64,000 nucleotides of DNA from CAWBRT01 sp963814745 (GCA_963814745.1 CAWFEA010000004.1:620001-684000); one strand, 5' to 3'; positions 45,237 through 55,558 are shown, counted from the stretch's first letter. Notes: generated by a model from the sequence alone, not told the origin. A program made the numbers and translations.

Positions 45237-46391
45237 TCAGTTCCTGTTCTCGTTCAACAATTCCGAATAAAGTTGCTGATAGCGCTCGACCATGCGTGTT
45301 ACCGAGAAATTCTGTTCGACAATCGTCCGCGACCGGGCGCCGGCGGCCGCGATCAGTTCGGGATCGTCGAGAAATCTTGCGGCCGCATCCGCGATGCCGC
45401 CGGTGGAGGCAACGGGCACAATGAATCCGTTCCAGGCGTCGCGAACCAGCTCCGTATTTCCTCCGACCTCGGTGGCGATGACCGGCCTGCCGGAGGCCAT
45501 CGCCTCCAGCAGCACATTGGAAAAGCCTTCCGCCGCCGAAGGACAGACGTAGACGTCAATTGCCGCGAAGACGTCCTCCGGTCGGGCGGTGCCGGGCACG
45601 ATGGTGATTACATCTTCGAGCTTCAGTTGTGAAATTCTGTCGCTGACTTCCGGCATGGTGCCGCAGTCCTGTCCAACCAGCACAAACCGTGCCTGCGGAA
45701 ACCGCTTGCGCAACTCAGCGGCGGCGGCGACGACATCGATGTGGCGCTTATAGGGAAAAAAGTTCGCCACCGTCCCGAAGACCACATGCCCGGGATTCCA
45801 GCCCATGACGTCGCGCCAGTGCTGCGAGTTCGACGGCTTGAAGCGTTCGATATCCACGCCGTTGTAAATGGTGTCAGTACGGCGGGCGGGATAGCCGTCA
45901 CCGTCGACAATGGTGCGCGTCACGGCCACCGAATTTCCCAGCATCCGGTCCATGAAGCGCATCGAAAACTTCTCGACCGCCGCGGGTAAACGGTCATCAG
46001 TGCGGTATTGCGATGGTAACGCACGGCGGCTGCCGATGACCACGGGCACGAACGCCGCCTTCGCCGCCGGGCCGGCCAAGACGCAGGCCGTGGGCAAGAT
46101 GGCATGCACGATCTCGGGCCGCAAACGGCTGAAATGCCAAACCAAGCGCCCTAGGGCAGTAGCGATCAACGCCGCACGCTGAAGGGGCGATCGATGATTC
46201 GCTGCGACGTCTAGCGAGAATACCTGCGAGACTAATCCGTCGGCAGACGACGCAGTTCTGCCATCGAACAGCACCAGCGAAGCGTCAAAGCGAGAGCGGT
46301 CCAGATGCGTCAAAAGTTCCAGCAGTTGGCGCTCGGCGCCGCCGGTAGCGAGCGAGCCGATGACGTAGGAAATTTTGGCTTTCTTTGCCAT
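45237..46391 (-). CDS. GT4-family glycosyltransferase
   Basis: A 384-residue GT-B enzyme. The acceptor loop IGSLATGGAERQLLELL and the donor motif SAAEGFSNVLLEAMASGRPVIATEVGG-type EX7E are intact. It is paralogous to the transferase at 27457-28683. It is tightly packed with asnB and should extend the lipid-linked repeat unit at the cytoplasmic face. Confidence 0.88.
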   Translation of the reverse strand: MAKKAKISYVIGSLATGGAERQLLELLTHLDRSRFDASLVLFDGRTASSADGLVSQVFSLDVAANHRSPLQRAALIATALGRLVWHFSRLRPEIVHAILPTACVLAGPAAKAAFVPVVIGSRRALPSQYRTDDRLPAAVEKFSMRFMDRMLGNSVAVTRTIVDGDGYPARRTDTIYNGVDIERFKPSNSQHWRDVMGWNPGHVVFGTVANFFPYKRHIDVVAAAAELRKRFPQARFVLVGQDCGTMPEVSDRISQLKLEDVITIVPGTARPEDVFAAIDVYVCPSAAEGFSNVLLEAMASGRPVIATEVGGNTELVRDAWNGFIVPVASTGGIADAAARFLDDPELIAAAGARSRTIVEQNFSVTRMVERYQQLYSELLNENRN

Positions 46392-46491
46392 TTGTCCTGC
46401 GGCTAACTAGTTGCGGGGAATTCGTGACAGTGCGCCGTTATTTGCTCCGACATAAGTGAGCGCAAGACTACGCATTCAGCAGATTGCTGCC

Positions 46492-48063
46492 TTAGGCCAG
46501 CAAATTCGGCTTCTCGCCGAGCCGCCGCACCCCAATGAGGTGCAGCAACCGGGTCGAAAGCGGTTCCAGCAGGCCGGCCATTGCATACAGCGCAGCAATC
46601 GTCAGCACCAGCACAGCAGCGGAAATGAGCAGCCCCGCGCCGTTGCTCGCGACCAACCGCCGCGTGCCAAGACAGGCAGCGCCGCCAATGCTTGAGGCCA
46701 CGACGGCACACAGCAGGGCACGCGCTGTGGCCCCGTCAACCAGATTTCCGATGCGGCGCCCTGCGAGGTAGAGCAGGAGCACTGCCGAACCGTAATAGAC
46801 AAGCGATGTGCTCAAGCCTATGCCGTAAATCCCGAAGATGCGCATCAGGATGAAGTCGAGCACGGCGTTCAGCGGCAGCATGACGGCGCCGACAATGATC
46901 AGCGCACGATTGGCGCTGGTCGCGTTCAGGATGCGGACGCAGACCATGCCGATTGCCAGCGGCACGATGCCGAGCGTGTACCCCATCCACCCGCTTCCCA
47001 CCAGTTCCGTGGAATGAGCGGTAAAGGCCCTGCGCTCGAAAACCGCCTGCACAGCGGCGCCGCCGAACAGTAACACGGCAGCGGTGAGCGGAGCAGCAAG
47101 GGCTGAGAGCGCAACGATGTACTGCCGCGCGCGATCGCGCATCTTAGGCAGCTCTCCCGATGAGGCGAGTTTCGAGAACTCAGGCAGCGCCACCCATGAT
47201 GCGGCCATTACCAGCGATTGCACCAGCCACGATTGCAACGAGTTCGCATAATTCAGAGCACTTGCGGAACCGGTCGGAAGCAGCGATGCAAAAAACTGAT
47301 CGATGCCGGAGTTGGCGACACCAAAAACCGCCGCGCCCATCAACGGCAATTGCGCAAGGACAATGCCACGCGTGTGCGGTGTCCAGAGCCGCAGGCGCCC
47401 GGCGGCAGGATTCGCGGGCAGCGAAAGCCTCAGCATAATCGCCGCCTGCACCAGCGTGCCCGCGAGTACGCCGTAGGCCAGGGCTGTGATGCTGTGCGGA
47501 AAGCCAACTATCACGGCAACGGTAATTGCCGTTGAGATCGCCGGCGCCGCCGCTACCGAGAAGTACTTGCGGCGCGACAACAGTTCCGCGGAACAATACC
47601 CGAAGACGATGCTGGCCATCGGCATAAAGGAAAGCACTCGCAACAATTCAGCCGCGCGCGTGTGCCGCACGGCATCGAATCCGGGCGCGATCAGTTGGAT
47701 CATCGGGCCGGCGAAAGCGTGCAAAATTGCAGCCGCCACAACCGAGGCCAACAGCGATATCCACAGCGTGGCCCGGAAAGCCTGAGCGCGCGCCACCGGA
47801 CCTTCCCTAGCGGCCCAAGCCAGCGCCGGCACCATCGCCGGTGCGCAGTTGCCCGCGGCGATACTGGCCAGCAGGTTGGGGATCAGGAAGGCCATCGTGA
47901 AGGCATCCATTTCCGGTCCGGTGCCATAAGCGCCGGTCACCACGATCGCCTTCACCAATGCGAGGCCATAAACCGCCGCCGCCGTCGTACCAAAGACGAC
48001 AGAATGCCGCATGCCGGACTCGGCGGGCAGATCGCGCTTCGGGTTTTCGACGACCGCGTTCAT
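46492..48063 (-). CDS. MurJ/MviN-like flippase (Wzx role)
   Basis: A 523-residue protein with about 13-14 membrane helices of the MATE/MOP exporter superfamily. The N-terminus has GPEMDAFTMAFLIPNLLASI, typical of MviN/MurJ proteins (DAFFVAFRIPN in MurJ). No dedicated Wzx gene is present, so this protein probably flips the lipid-linked repeat unit. Its start overlaps the stop of the Wzz-like gene (ATGA). Confidence 0.85.
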   Translation of the reverse strand: MNAVVENPKRDLPAESGMRHSVVFGTTAAAVYGLALVKAIVVTGAYGTGPEMDAFTMAFLIPNLLASIAAGNCAPAMVPALAWAAREGPVARAQAFRATLWISLLASVVAAAILHAFAGPMIQLIAPGFDAVRHTRAAELLRVLSFMPMASIVFGYCSAELLSRRKYFSVAAAPAISTAITVAVIVGFPHSITALAYGVLAGTLVQAAIMLRLSLPANPAAGRLRLWTPHTRGIVLAQLPLMGAAVFGVANSGIDQFFASLLPTGSASALNYANSLQSWLVQSLVMAASWVALPEFSKLASSGELPKMRDRARQYIVALSALAAPLTAAVLLFGGAAVQAVFERRAFTAHSTELVGSGWMGYTLGIVPLAIGMVCVRILNATSANRALIIVGAVMLPLNAVLDFILMRIFGIYGIGLSTSLVYYGSAVLLLYLAGRRIGNLVDGATARALLCAVVASSIGGAACLGTRRLVASNGAGLLISAAVLVLTIAALYAMAGLLEPLSTRLLHLIGVRRLGEKPNLLA

Positions 48064-49343
48064 TCCTGCTTGTGTACCTTCGCAGTTTGCGCATTACTCG
48101 ACGTACGCCAGCGCCGCTCGTTCCACCAGGCGCGGACAATTTCAACTGCAACTTTTAGCTCGTGGTCGGCACCTAACTCCGCCCAGACCTGCCGGCCGAT
48201 GATCCAGCTTACGGCAACTACGAAGCTCAACAGCAGCGCAGCCGCCGTGATCAACTTCCGCGGAGGCCACGACTTCGACCGCGGCACCTCCGGCGGGTCC
48301 AAAACGCGAATGACAGGCAGTTCCTTTGCTTCTTCCGTTTTAATCAATTCCAGTTGCCGGCTCAACATTTCGGAGGTGACTTCCAGCGTCTTCGTCCGTT
48401 TGTAAAGCTCGGCGTAGGTCACTCCCAGCTCGGGCAAATCGCGGATCGGCGGAAACATGGCATTCTTGTTGTCGCCCGAGTCGCTGCCGCGCAGATTCTG
48501 CAATTCCTGTGTCAGGTGGTCCACTCGCGCCCGTGCCTCGCGCACCCGGGAATTCTGGCTGCCATACAGTTGTTCCAGACCGCTAAGGGCGGCGCGCGTG
48601 GCGATCAATTCGCCTTGCACGTGGGCGGCAGCCTCCAGCATTGTCTTTTGCTGATCGCCCAGGCTGATCATGGTGTTCTTTTTGGAGAACCTGCTGAGCT
48701 GTTCGGCGGCTGGGTTAAGTTCGGCGTTGACCTCGTTGATGCGCTGTTCCAGAAACTCACGTTCGCGGTGAGCCGCAGTCGTATTCAGTTGTGCATCCAG
48801 CGCGTTCAGTTCGGTTATATAGGCTCGCGCAATGTCGGCGGAGCGCCTGGCGTCGTGATCGGTAACGCGGAGCACGATTTGCCCCGTTTTGCGTTCCTCG
48901 GTGATGATCGTGTGCTGCTGCAGGCTAAGGCGCGCGATTTCGCGCTTCGTGGTGCCGTACACCTTCATCAGGTCGAACTGGTCGATGATGCGATCAGCGA
49001 CTGTGCGGCTGCGCAGGATTCCGATAAAGCGGCCGGCGTCGGCAGTACCGCCGGCATCTCCCGTGTACCCCGCCATGATCGCCGCATCAGCCATCCCCCC
49101 CAGCATTTTCAGCAGCTTGCCACTCTCCGCGTCGGAATCGGAAGGCAACAAACGCGCCTCCGACTCATAGCGGACGGGAAGTACAAAACTGAGCGCCGCC
49201 GCCGCAACCGTGACCGCTATTACAAAGCGAACGATGCTGCGCGCATTCCGCAAAACAAGCGGCAGCCAGCGCCACAGACAACGATCCGCGGGCAAGCGCG
49301 TCAGTTCTTCCGTCCCATCATGCTGTTCCACATTCACATTCAT
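48060..49343 (-). CDS. Wzz-family polysaccharide co-polymerase / chain-length determinant
   Basis: A 427-residue inner-membrane protein. Membrane helices lie near residues 37-57 and 365-388, enclosing a long coiled-coil periplasmic region (for example the EREFLEQRINEVNAELNPAA stretch). The segment PVIRVLDPPEVPRSKSWPPR before the second helix is the proline-rich Wzz motif. No C-terminal tyrosine kinase is fused. It is coupled by ATGA overlaps to the lipoprotein gene upstream and the flippase gene downstream. Confidence 0.9.
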   Translation of the reverse strand: MNVNVEQHDGTEELTRLPADRCLWRWLPLVLRNARSIVRFVIAVTVAAAALSFVLPVRYESEARLLPSDSDAESGKLLKMLGGMADAAIMAGYTGDAGGTADAGRFIGILRSRTVADRIIDQFDLMKVYGTTKREIARLSLQQHTIITEERKTGQIVLRVTDHDARRSADIARAYITELNALDAQLNTTAAHREREFLEQRINEVNAELNPAAEQLSRFSKKNTMISLGDQQKTMLEAAAHVQGELIATRAALSGLEQLYGSQNSRVREARARVDHLTQELQNLRGSDSGDNKNAMFPPIRDLPELGVTYAELYKRTKTLEVTSEMLSRQLELIKTEEAKELPVIRVLDPPEVPRSKSWPPRKLITAAALLLSFVVAVSWIIGRQVWAELGADHELKVAVEIVRAWWNERRWRTSSNAQTAKVHKQE

Positions 49344-49648
49344 AACAACCTGCCAATCAGTCCGCTGGCCCAGGCGCGCCCGCCTTCGCGCAGCGGGTAT
49401 GCACCACTTTGGGCCGTTCCCGGCGCAGAGTGCGCATGATCTCTACCGAGGCTGAGGCGTCCGAGAATGGGCACCGCCTTCAGCCGAGTATCGCACTCGC
49501 TCAGTTGCGAGTTGAGCACCGGCTTGGCTGGGTCACTATTCACGATGGCTTTCTCAGCGGGTTGCGACTGCGCCGCGCAACCGGCAGCAAGCAATGAGCA
49601 GCAGGTCAGGAACTGTATCGTCAGCCGGAAAAATACTGAAGGAAACAA
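49340..49648 (-). CDS. Small predicted lipoprotein in the polysaccharide operon
   Basis: A 102-residue protein from a TTG start. Residues 1-24 form a lipoprotein signal with lipobox LLAAGC, so the mature protein would be lipid-anchored. The rest (about 78 residues) is without recognised domain. The stop overlaps the Wzz-like start by ATGA and the Wza-like gene lies 52 bp upstream, which supports a real gene with a role in export-complex assembly. The weak start codon and ribosome site keep confidence moderate. Confidence 0.55.
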   Translation of the reverse strand: MFPSVFFRLTIQFLTCCSLLAAGCAAQSQPAEKAIVNSDPAKPVLNSQLSECDTRLKAVPILGRLSLGRDHAHSAPGTAQSGAYPLREGGRAWASGLIGRLL

Positions 49649-49699
49649 ATCGGGAATACCTTTTGAGAGCCTTTTTGAATTCTTGCGGCCCGAGAGCTC

Positions 49700-52696
49700 T
49701 TATTTCACCGCGACGGCGGCAGTGAGGCCCATGGAAGACATAATCTGGCCCATACTGACCATGTTCTTCCAGAACTGTGAGCCGCCGATGATCTTTTCCG
49801 GAACCACGATGGAATCGCCGGGCTGGAGCCGCGCGTTAAGAACACTCTCTTTCCAAAAACCGCCTCTCGCTTGCCCGATGACGGAGCCATCCACCCGCAC
49901 GACATAGATAGCTTTGCGGTTGGCCGTCTGCGTGGGCCCGCCCGCAGCGCGCAGGTACCACTCGGCGGTTTTGCCGGGCTTGAAAGTAATGGCTGAGGCG
50001 TTGTAAACCTGGCCGCTGACCGTGACAAAAGTCGGGAGCTTGGGGATGGTCAGAACATCGCCGGCGCGCATTTCGATATCGGCAGGTGTGTTTTCCCATT
50101 TGGAGATGTCGCCGGAGATGCTGATTACTTGCCGCCCGCTGGCGGCATGAGCGCGCAGAGCGGCCAGGACTTCCTGCTGTTGCTGCCGCATAGATTGCAG
50201 AGTGGCCTGATCTTCTTGTGAATTTGTCAGACCCGAATGGACATTGGGCGGAGTGGTTTCCAATCGGCGAATCATCTCCTGACGCGCCTTTTCCGCGATT
50301 TCGCGAACCTCAACTCCTTCCAGTACGGCTCCGGCCGCATAAGCGGTATCCGTGAATCCACCGGCACGCTTCAGGACGGAGCTGAGCCTTTCGCCATGTT
50401 CTATTCCATAGGTACCGGGATACACGATTTCGCCGCGTACAGTAACAGCGCCGCCAATGTCTTTCCATCCGGAAAGTTGGCGGATGCCGAGAACGTCACC
50501 AGGCTTGAGCTTCACATCGGCAGTCTTGTCCCCGTCCACCGCCCTGCCGATTTGGACTACACTGTGCTTTAACAGAATCTTCCGATCATTCTGCACGACA
50601 TAGCTAGTCAGGTCGGCTTCTTCGCGATAAGCGCTGCGCTTGAATTCTCCGGCCATGCGGACGAGATCCGCCGCGGTCATGCCTTGTTCCAGACGATATT
50701 CGCCGGGACGCAGCACTTCGCCGGTGATGGTTACTTTTGGCGGATCGATTTCATACCGGCTGAAAATCCGAATCATATCGAACGGCTGAAGTACGATGGG
50801 ATCATTTCCCGCTAGAACGTCTGTCAGGTTGAAGCTGATTGTGAGCGGCCGAAGGTCAGGCGGCTCGAGGCGAACTAACTCAGCGTGGTCAGCAGGCTCC
50901 GGCATGACATCCTGATACGAACGAAGCAGGTCGTTAATTGTCATACCTTCGCGATACGCAACCCTGCCCGGGCGATAGACGTGACCTTCCAGATATATCG
51001 CTTTCTCGTTGTAAGGCAGGATGGGAGCAACCAATACACGGTCGCCATCCTGAACCCGGAATGAGGCGAGAACCGCGTGCGGTGACTCGTGGTCATCCGC
51101 TGACTGCCGGCGGTTGTCAGATCCCTGGTTGCTGATCGCCGGCTTCAAAGCTGCGGATGAATTTTTCCCCGCGGCTGCCGGTGCGGCGGCCAGATCCAGT
51201 TCCGAGGTAACGTTCGGGCTGTTTTGGTTTGTCGGCAAGGGCTCAACGCTAGGGACCGGTTCTCCGAGCTGTACGCTCACCATGGTTCGGCGCTGATGGG
51301 CTTCGATGCGCTCCACGGTAATCTGTTGCAGGGTGGCGGAGACCAGCACACCACCGGCTAAGTCCAGAACCTCATCCAGCCCAATCGGACTCTTGAGTTC
51401 ATATATCGCTGGTCGTCGAACCATTCCGCTTACGGCCACCTGTGGGCCGGCTGGAGGCACCAGCACGGTGTCACCGGGCAGCAGACGATCGATATCGAAG
51501 CTGGCGCCATGCAACAGGAAATCATAAAGGTCGATTTCCCGAAGCAGCCGGCTATTCCGATAGTGGCGCAGCGTGCGCAGAGAGCCACGGCTGGTGGGGC
51601 CACCAGCGGCATAGAGTGCATTCAGCGGCGTGGATAAGGCGCTGATATCATATGCCCCGGGGCGCTGCACGTCCCCGACGACGTAGATACGCACAGTTCG
51701 CAAGCGGCCCAGCGAGATTTCAGCATGAAGCTCCTTGAACTGCCCGGGGCTAAGCGCCTTCCGTATCAGTTCTTGCGCTTGTGCAATCGTGCTCCCCGCG
51801 ATGATAATCGGGCCGCCTTCAGGCAAGGCAACTTGGCCCTGGCGGTCAATCGTCCGGTTCAGTCGCAGGGAGATGCTTCCCCACAAATTGATGATCAACT
51901 CATCACCGGGCCCAAGCACGTAATCCGGACCAACCGGCAGATCCATTGGCAAGCCATCAGCATTGCCGGTGCCGATGCGGAAAGTATCACTACCGAACCG
52001 CTTTAGCTTGCCTCTATCGGGTGCTAGTTGTGAGTAAAGTTCTTTGAAGGAAGGTAGTCCGGGATATGGGATGGGCCGTTCTCGAAGCAGAGGTTCCTCA
52101 GGAGGCTCTTCCGTACGCGGCCTTGTCTCCGGCTTGATCTTAGCGCGAGGCTTCGAAGGTGTTTTTGCTGCGTTTCCGCTGTCATCACCGACCATGTAGC
52201 CGCGCTTCGTCAACTCCTGCACGGCACGGGCCCGTAATTCAGGGTCCTGACTTATGCGGCTGAAAACCATCTCATCGCTAATGGCGGAGGGATCAGTTGA
52301 AGTTTGCCTTGCGAATTCGTTCTTTACGGCCGCCAACGCCTCGGGTGCTTCTTTTAGGATGGCAATGATGCCAGCCGATTCCCCATTTGGAGCTTGATCA
52401 ACAGTTGCATCAGTGTTCTGCACCGGCTCGACGGCAGTGGAAGTCTCGCTAGCATCAGCACCAGAAGCTGCCTGCTGGTACGCGGCATGTGGGCCAGCGG
52501 ATTGCTCGATTTCTTGTGCCGATACGGTTGATACCCACGTCGTTAAAGCGATGACAAAAAAAATAGTGAGCCACCAAGAGCGAGCTTGTGTGGATGGCTG
52601 AAGGCGCTGTTGCGATGCAAAACTTGATGGCGCAGGCCATGACTTAGGAAACGATAGTTCGCACTGTGCAACTCTGGTGAATACGTCCAACATCAT
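49700..52696 (-). CDS. Wza-like outer-membrane polysaccharide export protein with multiple SLBB domains
   Basis: A 998-residue protein from the ATGATG at 52696, which has AGGAAG 6 bases upstream; the frame stays open further but without support. A membrane or signal segment (SWWLTIFFVIALTTWVSTVSAQ) lies near residue 45. A Pro/Arg-rich linker precedes the Poly_export domain YVLGPGDELIINLWG. About five SLBB repeats follow, seen as VRIYVVGDVQRPGAY, VAVSGMVRRPAIYELK, IYLEGHVYRPGRVAY, VTITGEVLRPGEYRL and VTVRGEIVYPGTYGI, and another VTVSGQVYNASAITF. It is much longer than Wza (about 380 residues), fitting a GumB/Wza-type exporter that also spans the periplasm. Confidence 0.92.
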   Translation of the reverse strand: MMLDVFTRVAQCELSFPKSWPAPSSFASQQRLQPSTQARSWWLTIFFVIALTTWVSTVSAQEIEQSAGPHAAYQQAASGADASETSTAVEPVQNTDATVDQAPNGESAGIIAILKEAPEALAAVKNEFARQTSTDPSAISDEMVFSRISQDPELRARAVQELTKRGYMVGDDSGNAAKTPSKPRAKIKPETRPRTEEPPEEPLLRERPIPYPGLPSFKELYSQLAPDRGKLKRFGSDTFRIGTGNADGLPMDLPVGPDYVLGPGDELIINLWGSISLRLNRTIDRQGQVALPEGGPIIIAGSTIAQAQELIRKALSPGQFKELHAEISLGRLRTVRIYVVGDVQRPGAYDISALSTPLNALYAAGGPTSRGSLRTLRHYRNSRLLREIDLYDFLLHGASFDIDRLLPGDTVLVPPAGPQVAVSGMVRRPAIYELKSPIGLDEVLDLAGGVLVSATLQQITVERIEAHQRRTMVSVQLGEPVPSVEPLPTNQNSPNVTSELDLAAAPAAAGKNSSAALKPAISNQGSDNRRQSADDHESPHAVLASFRVQDGDRVLVAPILPYNEKAIYLEGHVYRPGRVAYREGMTINDLLRSYQDVMPEPADHAELVRLEPPDLRPLTISFNLTDVLAGNDPIVLQPFDMIRIFSRYEIDPPKVTITGEVLRPGEYRLEQGMTAADLVRMAGEFKRSAYREEADLTSYVVQNDRKILLKHSVVQIGRAVDGDKTADVKLKPGDVLGIRQLSGWKDIGGAVTVRGEIVYPGTYGIEHGERLSSVLKRAGGFTDTAYAAGAVLEGVEVREIAEKARQEMIRRLETTPPNVHSGLTNSQEDQATLQSMRQQQQEVLAALRAHAASGRQVISISGDISKWENTPADIEMRAGDVLTIPKLPTFVTVSGQVYNASAITFKPGKTAEWYLRAAGGPTQTANRKAIYVVRVDGSVIGQARGGFWKESVLNARLQPGDSIVVPEKIIGGSQFWKNMVSMGQIMSSMGLTAAVAVK

Positions 52697-53770
52697 TTTT
52701 TTCTTCCTGAACCTGTCTTGCTGACGAGCAAGTATGCGTACGTGCTTTCCAGCCTTCACACCGGCACGTTGCCTTAAATCGATCTGCCGATGAAAGCCGC
52801 CGCAGATTAACTCCGGACGCGAAGGATGCGGTTCGTCGAATCGCAAATGCGTGATAACGATATAATTTAGACGGTGTACTTACAGCATGTTTCAAAAATA
52901 CAGATTCTTATCAGAGCACGGCTTCAACATTACCGTAACGGAGGTCATTTGAAACCGGGCATTGCTCCCGAAGGCATACCTGCAACAGGTGCTGAAGCCC
53001 GGACGTTCTGGTTGACTGCTTGGGCCTTGGGCTGGTACGACTGAAGTCGTGCCCTGTTACAAGTCAAAACGATTTTTGAAACAGGCTGTAGGGCACTTGT
53101 TTAAGGAACTGCCTTGATTTGAGATAAAGCTCCGCTATTCCTTGCACCGAAGGAGTTTTCCACAGTTAACTAGTAGTTATGCACTAGTGTTTCACCGAAG
53201 CTAGACTTCTGCCCAGTGCCTCAGTCCGGCCCTATCACGTAAGTGCTATTTACCGCTATAGTCTATATCAAGGGCATCCAGCTCTGAAATTAAAAAAAGT
53301 ACCTAATGATTAAACCGAAATGGACCTAGAGATTGTATCTCCGCGTTTTCGATACTCAATCGAAATTTCCGTACTTAATCGAAATTTCCGTCGTCGCCGA
53401 TGCAAACTGGGCGAAGCCGTCCCATTCTAGGAATTCGCCGCATCATCATTGTCGTTCCGCGTCGATTTATCGGACACCGCTCCATTTTCCTTCGTTTCAG
53501 CGATGGCCGCGGCAAGTTCGCCGTGCCTGTGTGCGGCTTACCCGCCAAGACCCCCAGGGTGGTCCGGCGCTGGCGGAGCCGGTCGAATTTGAAGTCGAGA
53601 CGACGAACCACCAACGCAACAAGCTGCGCAATCCGCCACGAACGCAGGGTGCTGCCGGCAACGCAGATCGAGTTGGAACTGATTGCGAGCGATTATCAAC
53701 TGATCATACCTTTTCACACAGCCAAAAACCGGCTGTGCGGCCGTTTTCGAACGAGTGTTTTATGCAAGTA
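52697..53770. other. Long intergenic region upstream of the polysaccharide operon
   Basis: About 1.07 kb with no convincing gene. It holds the promoter region of the Wza-like gene and a MITE-like element (52881-53090). CACAGCC (53718-53724) and GGCTGTG (53731-53737) form a hairpin before CGGCCGTTTT near the 3' end of the MFS gene, possibly its terminator. Open frames here are Arg/His-rich and look non-coding. Confidence 0.5.
52881..53090. repeat. MITE-like 210-bp element with 20-bp inverted ends
   Basis: The ends 52881-52900 and 53071-53090 match at 18 of 20 positions when reversed (TACAGC-TGTTTCAAAAAT). The interior has no open frame and contains GACTGAAGTCGTGCCCTGTTAC-like sequence of the kind dispersed in acidobacterial genomes. 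Size and structure fit a non-autonomous transposon. Confidence 0.65.
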
Positions 53771-55117
53771 TCAGAGAGCCAGACGCGCTTCTGGTTCCAT
53801 TTCCGATCCGGCGTCATCGCGCAAGCTGCGTCCGCGGGTCTCGGGGCCAAGAGCCACCGAGATCGCGGTGATAACGGAGAGCGTCACCACATACAGCGAG
53901 ACCAGATAAGGCGATCCCTTCCCCACGGCCAGCAGTGCTGTCGCGATCATGGGGGCAATTCCTCCCGCGATTGGTGAAGTTATTTCCCTGGCAAGCGCGA
54001 AGCCCGTGTAGCGGACGCGCGAAGGAAACATCTCGGCGAGCCAGGGACTTTGCGCGGATGTCATCAACGTCTTGGCTACCCCAGACACGATGAAAAGAGC
54101 GAGATAGATCAGGGGCCGCGATCGCGTCTGCAACATGGTGAAAAACGGAAACACAAAAAGACCGGACAACACGGCGCCCGCCAAATAGACGGGCTTCCGT
54201 CCTACTTTGTCGGAGACCCAGCCAAACAACGGCACGGTAACGAATTGCGACGCCGCGCTGAACATCAGAGCCGTAATGATTTCCGGCCTTGCGAGCCCGA
54301 GCTGGTGGGTTGCATACACGATCACGAAAGATTCATAGATGTACGCGAGCGAGTTGTCGCCGAGTCTTGCCCCCCATGCGCACAGCAGCGGCCGGCGCGC
54401 GACGCGAAAAACTTCTCGAACTGGCGAGCGCGAGATTTTGCGCTTTTTCGCCAATTCGGCGAAGATCGGCGTTTCCTTCAACGATGCTCGCAGCACTACC
54501 CCGAGCACCACAACCAGCGCACTCAGCAGGAACGGGATGCGCCATCCCCAAGCCTCGAACTGTTGTGCCGGCAATCTCGAACTCAGCGAAAACGTCGCCA
54601 GCGACATCAACAACCCCGCGGCTACGCCGACATAAGGCACTGCGCCATATAATCCGCGGCGGTTGTCCGGAGCATATTCGACAGCCATCAAGACGGCGCC
54701 TGCGTATTCGGCGCCAGAACCGAGGCCCTGGGTCATGCGCAAGAGCGTCAGCCCCACTGGTGCCCAAACGCCGACTTGAGCGTAGGTCGGCAACAGTCCC
54801 ATCAGGAACGTCGATCCTCCCATCAGCACCAGAGTAATGACGAGCACACGTTTGCGGCCGATGTGATCACCAAGGCGTCCAAACAGCACGCTTCCGAGAG
54901 GCCGCACGAAGAATCCCAGAGCGAACGTCGCGTATGCCAGAAGGGTGCCGATCAGGACGTTATAGGACGGAAAAAATAACTTGTTGAAGATGGCTGCAGC
55001 GGCAGTTGCGTACAGATAAAAGTCATACCACTCGACAGCGGTGCCGATAATCGCGCCGAGCAACGTGGTACGCACGGCTCGCCGCATCTCAGCCGTTTGT
55101 GAAGGATTAATTTCCAT
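53771..55117 (-). CDS. MFS transporter of the metabolite:H+ symporter (ProP/ShiA-like) group
   Basis: A 448-residue 12-helix carrier. The start of helix 1, IGTAVEWYDFYLYATAA, is diagnostic of the MHS group. Motif A occurs twice: GRLGDHIGRKRVLV and GWVSDKVGRKPVYLAG. It would import an organic acid or similar solute with protons. It lies divergently from the enolase-superfamily and SDR genes, which probably metabolise the imported compound. Confidence 0.9.
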   Translation of the reverse strand: MEINPSQTAEMRRAVRTTLLGAIIGTAVEWYDFYLYATAAAAIFNKLFFPSYNVLIGTLLAYATFALGFFVRPLGSVLFGRLGDHIGRKRVLVITLVLMGGSTFLMGLLPTYAQVGVWAPVGLTLLRMTQGLGSGAEYAGAVLMAVEYAPDNRRGLYGAVPYVGVAAGLLMSLATFSLSSRLPAQQFEAWGWRIPFLLSALVVVLGVVLRASLKETPIFAELAKKRKISRSPVREVFRVARRPLLCAWGARLGDNSLAYIYESFVIVYATHQLGLARPEIITALMFSAASQFVTVPLFGWVSDKVGRKPVYLAGAVLSGLFVFPFFTMLQTRSRPLIYLALFIVSGVAKTLMTSAQSPWLAEMFPSRVRYTGFALAREITSPIAGGIAPMIATALLAVGKGSPYLVSLYVVTLSVITAISVALGPETRGRSLRDDAGSEMEPEARLAL

Positions 55118-55558
55118 CTCATTTCCTTATGCCGGCCCGTTACGGGACGCCGCCGGGCGGTGCGTTCGCGTATCAATTCCGTAGCTGACGCGCGAAATTT
55201 TCGTCAAAACGGCCAACCAAGTTCTTAGTCTGTCCGACAGAGTGAAGTGCGCATCGACGATATCGGGCGATTCGCGATCATTTTACGCTAGACCGGGTCG
55301 CAATTTGACACGTAGCGCTTGCACCCGTGGGATCGAAGCAGGCAGATGTACGTCAATGACATCTCCGCGTAAGGACATTTTCTGACCTCGAATTAGCGCA
55401 AGCAGGCCCCATGCACACTCGGAGTTGCACGCGCGAGCCGGCCGTCAAAAGTTGCACGCCGATACCAGGGCGGCGTAAATTCAAGATGCTGCAAATGGAG
55501 TTGCCGGCGAATCCGAGGATGCTTTTCACGGTCGCCTTAGGGGTTGCGGAGTTTTTCA
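55118..55558. other. Divergent intergenic region between MFS and enolase-superfamily genes
   Basis: About 440 bp without a supported gene. It should hold two divergent promoters; no clear consensus pair is evident. GGAG at 55549-55552 is the ribosome site of the enolase-superfamily gene. Confidence 0.4.

Noticed and set aside
52697..52846. An upstream start for the Wza-like protein
   Set aside because: The ATG pair at 52696 has a good ribosome site; the extension is basic and without a signal.
53333..53977. A 214-codon open frame in the gap before the MFS gene
   Set aside because: The translation is Arg/His/Pro-rich, has no ribosome site and its 3' half is antisense to the MFS gene.
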